Below the pieces are notes generated by a model. That model was not told the origin of the DNA and did not search any database. It was given only the letters and a program-made list of their open reading frames with translations. This document shows, piece after piece, positions 1-4,169 of a stretch of 6,528 nucleotides of DNA (the stretch's first letter is position 1; each line of letters begins with the position of its first letter). This stretch comes from Phycisphaerae bacterium (GTDB lineage: Bacteria; Planctomycetota; Phycisphaerae; Sedimentisphaerales; Anaerohalosphaeraceae), in NCBI GenBank assembly GCA_003567095.1, contig PXAQ01000247.1:1-6528 (forward strand), in the 5' to 3' direction. The translations under genes and the position numbers were made by a program.

Positions 1-121
1 CGACGGTCTGGTCGGTCAGCCGCTCTTTGAAAAACACCAACTCGTGTCCGAAACGCTCGTTGGCACGGCCAAAAAACTGCTTCGTGTAGGGTTTTGTGTT
101 AAAAACAGCCATTTTCAGCAT
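1..121 (-). CDS. D-lactate dehydrogenase-like 2-hydroxyacid dehydrogenase, N-terminal fragment
   Basis: The gene runs off the left edge; only the first 40 codons are present. The translation opens MLKMAVFNTKPYTKQFF and continues through ERFGHELVFFKERLTDQTV. This follows the N-terminus of fermentative D-lactate dehydrogenase (E. coli LdhA begins MKLAVYSTKQYDKKYL and continues NESFGFELEFFDFLLTEKTA). The family reduces pyruvate to D-lactate with NADH in the cytoplasm. The catalytic Arg/Glu/His and the NAD-binding Rossmann motif lie outside the window, so substrate cannot be judged. The start at 121 is chosen because AAGGGAG (134-128) sits 6 nt upstream; the internal Met at 112 has no such site and would remove residues that align with the family. 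It is divergent from the LOG gene. A related 2-hydroxyacid dehydrogenase is the main alternative. Confidence 0.8.
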   Translation of the reverse strand, partial: MLKMAVFNTKPYTKQFFGRANERFGHELVFFKERLTDQTV

Positions 122-175
122 TGTTATCTCCCTTCGCAATTAACTCCGTTCATATTCATAAACGATTCCTTCCTG

Positions 176-205
176 ATACTACCATGACAGGGATTCATTG
201 TTCAA
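176..205 (-). promoter_or_regulatory. Predicted sigma70 promoter for the lactate dehydrogenase gene
   Basis: Reading the minus strand, TTGAAC (205-200) is followed after 18 bp by TAGTAT (181-176). The -10 is preceded by TGG (184-182), an extended -10 element. Transcription would begin near 169 and leave a leader of about 48 nt before the ATG at 121. Assigned by eye from consensus similarity only. Confidence 0.45.
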
Positions 206-240
206 AGGAAAAGTGTCGTAAGAAGGGGCGTTTGTTCTTT

Positions 241-258
241 TTGATAAATTTTGAACAT
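241..258. promoter_or_regulatory. Rex-box-like candidate operator
   Basis: TTGATAAATTTTGAACAT matches 11 of the 14 specified positions of the Rex consensus TTGTTAA-N4-TTAACAA. Rex is an NADH/NAD+-sensing repressor that controls lactate dehydrogenase genes in several Gram-positive groups. The site lies between the divergent lactate dehydrogenase and LOG genes, which is a sensible place. However, it is about 36 bp upstream of the predicted dehydrogenase -35 and its second half-site is degenerate. AT-rich promoter DNA gives such matches by chance, so this is only a candidate. Confidence 0.2.
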
Positions 259-298
259 TGCCGGTGTATTTGACGATATAATGAGGTTCGGATATGTA
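251..298 (+). promoter_or_regulatory. Predicted promoter region of the LOG-protein operon
   Basis: Two overlapping candidates are visible. TATAAT (277-282) is a perfect -10, but its best -35, TTGAAC (251-256), is 20 bp away, longer than optimal. TTGACG (270-275) is a good -35 with 17 bp to a weaker -10, TATGTA (293-298). Either would give a leader of roughly 30-50 nt before the start at 336. The sequence alone does not decide between them. Confidence 0.4.
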
Positions 299-335
299 TT
301 TTTTTGATGACCCCCACTCGAATGCGGAGTAACGG

Positions 336-1037
336 ATGACAGAATTCAACACGATGGGCGATGAGACATGGCGTGTTTTTCGGATTATGGCTGAATTTGT
401 GGAGGGATTTGACGAGCTGTCAAATATCGGGCCTGCGGTGTCGATATTTGGCTCGGCCCGCGAACAGGAAGGCGGCCCCTACTACGACCTGACCGTCGCC
501 ACGGCCCGCGAAATCGGCAAGGCCGGCTTTGCGGTCATCACCGGCGGCGGCGGCGGTCTGATGGAGGCGGCCAATCGGGGCGCCCTTGACGCCGGTGTCA
601 AAAGCGTCGGGCTGAACATTGAACTTCCTCATGAACAAAAGCCGAACAAATACCAGAATTTGTCGCTTGCTTTTCGGTACTTCTTTTGCCGCAAGGTCAT
701 GTTTGTCAAATACGCACACGGGTTTGTGGTAATGCCGGGCGGGTTCGGCACGATGGATGAATTTTTCGAGTCGCTGGTGCTGATTCAGACGCTCAAGCAG
801 GTCTATTTTCCGGTGGTGTGCATGGGCAGCGAATTCTGGAAAGAGTTGTTTGACTGGATTGACAAGGCGATGCTCGGTGACAATCAATACATCGACCCGG
901 AGGACAAGAAGTTATTCTGCCTGACCGACGATCCCGAAGAGGCCGCCCGCATTTTTGTCAATTTTCATAAGGAAAACGGACGCGGCGGCCTGCGTCTGCC
1001 GACCGGCATTCGAGAAACGGATAACGGACTCGAATAG
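336..1037 (+). CDS. LOG family (TIGR00730) Rossmann-fold nucleotide-processing protein
   Basis: This 233-residue cytoplasmic protein belongs to the family once called lysine decarboxylase-like. Characterised members are cytokinin riboside 5'-monophosphate phosphoribohydrolases (LOG) or more general nucleotide 5'-monophosphate nucleosidases; no decarboxylase activity is expected. Visible motifs are the first Rossmann strand VSIFGSAR (35-42), the glycine-rich turn GFAVITGGGGGLMEAANRG (64-82), the strand VGLNIELPHEQ (91-101), Arg119-Lys120, and the diagnostic PGGxGTxxE motif (PGGFGTMDE, 134-142) with the catalytic Glu142. The N-terminal extension (WRVFRIMAEFVEGFDEL) is typical of the bacterial subgroup. 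GGAG (326-329) 6 nt upstream supports the start. The downstream membrane-protein gene begins 2 bp after the stop, so the two are probably co-translated. The substrate in this organism is unknown; nucleotide salvage is the safest inference. Confidence 0.9.
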   Translation: MTEFNTMGDETWRVFRIMAEFVEGFDELSNIGPAVSIFGSAREQEGGPYYDLTVATAREIGKAGFAVITGGGGGLMEAANRGALDAGVKSVGLNIELPHEQKPNKYQNLSLAFRYFFCRKVMFVKYAHGFVVMPGGFGTMDEFFESLVLIQTLKQVYFPVVCMGSEFWKELFDWIDKAMLGDNQYIDPEDKKLFCLTDDPEEAARIFVNFHKENGRGGLRLPTGIRETDNGLE

Positions 1038-1039
1038 CC

Positions 1040-1723
1040 ATGAAAACGTCATACCTGGCACTGTTCAAAAACCTCTTTGCGCTGGGCCTGCTTATCGCGG
1101 CCGGCGGCGGCGGTTATGTGGTGTGGCGGCAGTTTACGGTTGACCAAACCGTTGAGCAACTGCTGTTTGAGAACACCGAGTTGCGGGAGGCGATTGCCAA
1201 CCTGACCGATGAAACGCGAATCGGTTATGCCAAGGTCCTCGAGCAGCAAACGCACAACGGGGTGCTGAAAACGCGACTCTTATTTGTCGAGACCGACCCG
1301 GAGGATATGACGCAGCGCGTGCTGGAGAAGGAATTTGAAATCGAAGGGGATGTGGTCCATTTTGATGCCCTGATTGTCAAATTCACCACGCCGATGGTGA
1401 TGGAGGGCCGCCAGAAGGCGATGTACCTGTGGCGGCGGGTCTACGGCGAGAAAATGCGGCCTGAGGACGGCTTTGCAATCCACACGCCTCACAGCGAGCC
1501 GGCGCGTTATCGCGCGATCGGCGAAAAACTGTCGCTGGCTCAGCGTGAGCAATTCTGGGATGAAACCTGGCAACTGGCCAACGACCCCACGCGGCTGGAA
1601 CCGATGGGCATCAAGGCGGTGTTCGGCAATGTCGTCTATAAACGCCTCCGGCCGGGGCTGATCTACATCTTCAACATCGACGCCGGCGGCGCCATATACC
1701 CGGAAATCATACCGGAATTATAA
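1040..1723 (+). CDS. Uncharacterised single-pass membrane-anchored protein
   Basis: I do not recognise a characterised family. The 227-residue product begins with a short basic stretch (MKTSYLALFK) and one hydrophobic segment at about residues 11-29, rich in Gly/Ala, probably an uncleaved signal anchor leaving the rest outside the cytoplasm. Residues about 32-60 (DQTVEQLLFENTELREAIAN) look like a short coiled coil. A mixed alpha/beta region follows, with EFEIEGDVVHFDALIVKFTT (98-117), an amphipathic LWRRVYGEKMRPEDGF segment (130-145), an aromatic helix QFWDETWQLAND (171-182), and a hydrophobic C-terminal part GLIYIFNIDAGGAIYPEIIPEL. No enzyme motif or cysteine pair is visible. The start lies 2 bp after the LOG stop without a clear Shine-Dalgarno sequence, which suggests translational coupling. 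The sequence pattern resembles conserved hypothetical proteins of planctomycetes, but that is recollection rather than a search result. Confidence 0.7.
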   Translation: MKTSYLALFKNLFALGLLIAAGGGGYVVWRQFTVDQTVEQLLFENTELREAIANLTDETRIGYAKVLEQQTHNGVLKTRLLFVETDPEDMTQRVLEKEFEIEGDVVHFDALIVKFTTPMVMEGRQKAMYLWRRVYGEKMRPEDGFAIHTPHSEPARYRAIGEKLSLAQREQFWDETWQLANDPTRLEPMGIKAVFGNVVYKRLRPGLIYIFNIDAGGAIYPEIIPEL

Positions 1724-1757
1724 AGAATTCGGGGTGACCGGGAGTGTGCGGCAGCTA

Positions 1758-1786
1758 TTGACAAGCCGGCCCAAAGAGTGTATACT
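1758..1786 (+). promoter_or_regulatory. Near-consensus sigma70 promoter of the toxin-antitoxin operon
   Basis: TTGACA (1758-1763), a perfect -35, is followed after exactly 17 bp by TATACT (1781-1786), a 5 of 6 match to the -10. Transcription would start near 1793, inside the palindromic operator. Because the promoter covers 1758-1786, a translation start upstream of about 1793 is ruled out for this transcript. This is the strongest promoter-like sequence in the window. Confidence 0.8.
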
Positions 1787-1803
1787 TTAAGTGTTCACTT
1801 GAA
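1777..1803. promoter_or_regulatory. Candidate autoregulatory operator: tandem imperfect palindromes
   Basis: Two related 11-mers, AGTGTATACTT (1777-1787) and AGTGTTCACTT (1790-1800), match at 9 of 11 positions and are spaced 13 bp start to start. The second is the core of an 18-bp inverted repeat, TTTAAGTGTTCACTTGAA (1786-1803), in which AAGTG pairs with CACTT. They cover the -10 element and the expected transcription start. That is where Phd/YefM-type antitoxins, alone or with their toxin, bind to repress their own operon. Binding is inferred from position and symmetry. Confidence 0.55.
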
Positions 1804-1816
1804 TGAGGAACCATTT

Positions 1817-2062
1817 ATGAAAGCTTCAATAATCGATATTCGACGGCACATGAGTAAGGTGCTCCGAGCGCTTGACCGCAATGAAACTGTCACGCTGACC
1901 TACAGAGGACGCGACAAGGCGGTTATCGTCCCTAAAAAATCAGATCAGAAAGTGGATATTGACAATCATCCTGCTTTTGGGCTCTGGAAACACAGGGAAG
2001 ATATGGACAATGTCGAGCGAACCGTAAGACACCTCCGAAGAGGACGGTTTGATGCTGTTTGA
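1817..2062 (+). CDS. Phd/YefM-like type II antitoxin
   Basis: This 81-residue protein is the labile DNA-binding partner of the PIN toxin that follows. The N-terminal half, MKASIIDIRRHMSKVLRALD, then TVTLTYRGRDKAVIVPKK, has the Phd/YefM fold pattern: a strand, a helix positioning the dimer, then strands ending in a hydrophobic AVIVP. The C-terminal part HPAFGLWKHREDMDNVERTVRHLRRGRF is the tail that would wrap around and inhibit the toxin. The start at 1817 is chosen because GAGGAA (1805-1810) lies 6 nt upstream. The longer in-frame reading from a GTG at 1778 would begin inside the -10 promoter region. The gene overlaps the toxin start by 11 bp, the usual translational coupling of such modules. 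GC content and codon choice are lower-GC than in the flanking genes, consistent with horizontal acquisition. Confidence 0.85.
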   Translation: MKASIIDIRRHMSKVLRALDRNETVTLTYRGRDKAVIVPKKSDQKVDIDNHPAFGLWKHREDMDNVERTVRHLRRGRFDAV

Positions 2063-2429
2063 TACAGATGTCCTTATTTGGTACTTACGAGGAAACCAAC
2101 ATGCTTCGGACACCCTGAAAGTAGATGATCGCAGGCAAATATCTGTTGTTTCCTATATGGAACTTCTGCAAGGGGCCAGAGACAAGAAAGAAGTAAAAAT
2201 CATACGCAGCTTTCTACGCGATCTGGATTTTGAAATGCTGCCTTTGACAGAAAACATTGGCCATAGGGCTTCGGTCTATATCGAAGAGTATTGCTTGAAA
2301 GCGAATTTGTGTGTGGCAGATGCCTTGCTGGCCGCAACAGCCGTGGAAAACAATGTAACGATTTGCACCGGCAACCAAAAACATTACCAGATAATAAATG
2401 AAATCGAGTTAAAGAGATTTCGGCCGTAG
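2052..2429 (+). CDS. vapC: VapC-type PIN-domain ribonuclease toxin
   Basis: This 125-residue protein is a PIN-domain endoribonuclease of the VapC class, Mg2+-dependent toxins that typically cut initiator tRNA or rRNA and stop translation when the antitoxin is lost. Acidic residues are in the expected places: LFDTDVLIWYLRG near the N-terminus (Asp4, Asp6), SYMELLQGAR (Glu37) and CVADALLAATAVENN (Asp90), followed by ICTGNQKHY (Asn108), the usual fourth position. The full catalytic set suggests an active toxin. ATG at 2052 is preferred over TTG at 2049 because GAGGA (2040-2044) sits 7 nt upstream. It overlaps the antitoxin by 11 bp and ends 66 bp from the convergent lipid-kinase gene. Length is normal for the family. 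The RNA target cannot be read from the sequence. Confidence 0.9.
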   Translation: MLFDTDVLIWYLRGNQHASDTLKVDDRRQISVVSYMELLQGARDKKEVKIIRSFLRDLDFEMLPLTENIGHRASVYIEEYCLKANLCVADALLAATAVENNVTICTGNQKHYQIINEIELKRFRP

Positions 2430-2495
2430 AAACAAATTTACGTAGTTCTCAAAACCCACCCGCCAAACGAGCGTAAAATCCCAAAACCAAGTGGT

Positions 2496-3455
2496 TCATC
2501 CGATCATGCGGCGCAGGCGGGTGCGGATGCCGGCTGGTTTGGCACCGGGGGGCACGAGCACGTGGATGGCATGGGGGATGACTTTAATCTCGGCAGGCAT
2601 AGCGGGGCCGGGGTCGCCGTCGATCTGGGCGTAGAGGGCCTCATCGCCGACCGGTTCGACACAGATATTTTTGGCTTGGGTATAGTAGACGTTCTTGCCG
2701 GGGATGTGGCGTTTGAGGGCGGTCTTGACTGAATGCCACAGCAGGCAGGCCTGGTTGGTGCACTTGAAAATACAGACATCGAGCAGGCCGTCGCCGTAGT
2801 CGGCGTTTTTGAGGATGCTCAGGCCGATGGCGTATCGGCTGATGTTGCCGACGAAAACCAGCCCGCGGCCGTTGAAGATTTCCCGCCCGTCGGCCTCGAC
2901 CCGCATCGGCGGAAAATCATATTCCCAGAATGTCCTCCAGATCGGCCAGAAGTAGTCCAGATGGTGAATGTGTCCGGTGCGCTGCGCGTGCATCCGATGG
3001 ATGACCGCACCGTCAAAGCCGAACCCGGCGATCGCGGTAAAGCACTTGCCGTTGAGCACGCCCAGATCGAGCGGGCGCGGGGTGCTGCCTTCGAATGCCT
3101 TGATGACCGAGTCGAGGGTAAAATCAAAGCCCAGTTCGTTGGCCAGGAGATTTTCCGTGCCGCAGGGCGTGGGCAACAGGGTCTTATCCGACCCTTCCAG
3201 TCCGTGGATGACCTCGCGCAGCGTGCCGTCGCCGCCGGCGGCACAGACCAGGGCGCAGTCGTAATCGACCGCCGCCTGCGTGGCCAGCTCGCTGGCATGT
3301 TCCAGCGACTCGGTAAACGCAAGCCGCACATCGAAGCCGCGCTGCCGCAGGTAGTCCTGAAAGCCGCAGACAAGCTCTTTGCTGCTGCTGGCGCCGGATT
3401 TCGGATTGACAATGTATTGTATATATCCGTCGTGCGGATTCATAAGCGTTCGCAT
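2496..3455 (-). CDS. Diacylglycerol kinase / sphingosine kinase-like lipid kinase
   Basis: This 319-residue protein is of the DAGK catalytic-domain family (DgkB/YegS/BmrU type), which transfers phosphate from ATP to a lipid hydroxyl, usually diacylglycerol, at the inner face of the membrane. Motifs in order: IVNPKSG (15-21), the ATP-binding AAGGDGTLREVIHG (72-85), the PxGTxN-type motif PCGTENLLA (97-105), RPLDLG (127-132), GFGFDGAVI (144-152), DGLLDV (222-227) and the C-terminal strand YAQIDGDP (275-282). Length is normal. In PCGTENLLA the usual Asn-Asp is Asn-Leu, a variant seen in some members. No membrane segment is evident; the tail is basic (RTRLRRMIG). Starts at 3455 and 3443 are both possible, and neither has a good Shine-Dalgarno sequence. 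The gene lies 124 bp downstream of the CYTH gene on the same strand. The lipid substrate is not predictable. Confidence 0.9.
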   Translation of the reverse strand: MRTLMNPHDGYIQYIVNPKSGASSSKELVCGFQDYLRQRGFDVRLAFTESLEHASELATQAAVDYDCALVCAAGGDGTLREVIHGLEGSDKTLLPTPCGTENLLANELGFDFTLDSVIKAFEGSTPRPLDLGVLNGKCFTAIAGFGFDGAVIHRMHAQRTGHIHHLDYFWPIWRTFWEYDFPPMRVEADGREIFNGRGLVFVGNISRYAIGLSILKNADYGDGLLDVCIFKCTNQACLLWHSVKTALKRHIPGKNVYYTQAKNICVEPVGDEALYAQIDGDPGPAMPAEIKVIPHAIHVLVPPGAKPAGIRTRLRRMIG

Positions 3456-3470
3456 TCAAAATTTCATCGC

Positions 3471-3488
3471 GATGGGCTGCAACCCATC
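3471..3488 (-). promoter_or_regulatory. Hairpin in the leader of the lipid-kinase gene
   Basis: GATGGG (3471-3476) and CCCATC (3483-3488) form a perfect 6-bp stem with a 6-nt loop, beginning 16 nt upstream of the start at 3455. It abuts a 10-bp perfect palindrome, CATCGCGATG (3465-3474). It could influence initiation of a gene that lacks a clear Shine-Dalgarno sequence, but no known regulatory RNA class is recognised. Confidence 0.3.
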
Positions 3489-3561
3489 CTGCGCAGTTTC
3501 GCGCCGGCCGGTGCTTTTCTTGTATCGGCCAAACCGGCGGCTTTCTGAGAGTTAAATCGAA

Positions 3562-3595
3562 AAAGACGTATCCCGCTTTTCAGGTCGGCGTCTTT
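3562..3595 (-). terminator. Possible weak intrinsic terminator after the CYTH gene
   Basis: On the minus strand AAAGACG (3595-3589) pairs with CGTCTTT (3568-3562), a 7-bp stem with a 20-nt loop containing the CYTH stop codon. The 3' arm runs into five consecutive T residues. The long loop and modest GC make it weaker than a classical terminator; partial read-through into the lipid kinase is plausible. Confidence 0.35.
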
Positions 3596-4119
3596 GAAAT
3601 TCCCATCAATTTGGCCATCATCGCGGCGTAGCCTTTTTTAATATGTGGCCTGTCGGCCAAATCCAGCCGGGTCAGCACAGCCTTGATGACGGCTTGGTCC
3701 GGGCCTTCCACTTCGACAAAGCTGCCCAACGGCGGTACATCATCCAGGCAGATTTCACAGCCATCCAGTGTCCAGAGGCGGCGGGTTTTGGTCACCGTCA
3801 GGGTAGTCTGGTAACCCAGCCCCTGCAGGATGTGGGTCATCGCCTGGCCGTCGGCCACGGTGGTTTCGTATTCGGGACGGGATTTGTAGGGGCCGGCCTG
3901 TTTGGGGCCTTTGAAGGTCAGAATCGATATCGTCTTTTCGTCGGCGCTCTCGGTGCGCAGGCGCAGGCCGCAGCCGCGTTGGGTCAAGTGTCCGGCGGCA
4001 TCGAAGAAATACGCGTCGTGCTGAGCCTGCGAGGCGATAAACCGCGCGCCGAGATGGCCCAGCCGTTCGGCGATGGGCTCAAGCGATTCGACCTTTATTT
4101 TGGCTTCAATTTCCAGCAT
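3580..4119 (-). CDS. CYTH domain protein, class IV adenylate cyclase (CyaB)-like
   Basis: CYTH proteins form a tunnel-shaped beta barrel that binds triphosphates with divalent metal. Relatives include class IV adenylate cyclase, thiamine triphosphatase and inorganic triphosphatase. From the start at 4119 the 179-residue product opens MLEIEAKIKV, giving the signature ExExK motif at residues 3-7. Further typical segments are DAYFFDAAGHLTQRGCGLRLR, ILTFKGPK, SRPEYETTV, the TVTKTRRLWTL strand, EICLDDVPPLGSFVEVEG and the C-terminal KKGYAAMM. The overall pattern, especially the FKGPK and LDDV..LGSFVEVEG segments, resembles the CyaB subgroup. An in-frame ATG at 4134 adds MPEAA. I prefer 4119 because GGAAG lies 5 nt upstream and family members begin at this point. 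It starts 50 bp after leuS and is probably co-transcribed. Whether it makes cAMP or hydrolyses a triphosphate cannot be decided here. Confidence 0.85.
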   Translation of the reverse strand: MLEIEAKIKVESLEPIAERLGHLGARFIASQAQHDAYFFDAAGHLTQRGCGLRLRTESADEKTISILTFKGPKQAGPYKSRPEYETTVADGQAMTHILQGLGYQTTLTVTKTRRLWTLDGCEICLDDVPPLGSFVEVEGPDQAVIKAVLTRLDLADRPHIKKGYAAMMAKLMGISKTPT

Positions 4120-4169
4120 CGCAGCTTCCGGCATCCGGCTTGCAACTATTCTCTGGCGACAGGGATTCT

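Noticed and set aside
122..335. A possible small gene in the divergent intergenic region
   Set aside because: No open frame with a start, ribosome-binding site and plausible composition was seen; the region is explained by two promoters.
420..887. A 155-codon minus-strand open frame opposite the LOG gene
   Set aside because: Its translation is rich in His/Arg/Ala with no domain, and it lies wholly within a gene with the PGGxGTxxE motif on the other strand.
1702..1728. Imperfect hairpin around GAATT-ATAAAG-AATTC at the stop of the unknown membrane-protein gene as a terminator
   Set aside because: Five-base stem extended only through a mismatch, with no downstream T-run; more likely chance.
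1778..1816. Longer N-terminus for the antitoxin, starting at a GTG at 1778
   Set aside because: The extra codons overlap the -10 element and operator, and a good Shine-Dalgarno sequence points to the ATG at 1817.
2437..2477. TTTACG/CGTAAA inverted repeat between the convergent toxin and lipid-kinase genes as a bidirectional terminator
   Set aside because: Only 6 bp of AT-rich stem with a 29-nt loop and no T-tract; too weak to call.
2733..3548. A 271-codon open frame on the plus strand opposite the lipid-kinase gene
   Set aside because: It is a shadow of a GC-rich gene on the other strand: no recognisable domain, low-complexity Ala/Gly/Arg-rich translation, and the opposite frame has the full set of DAGK motifs.
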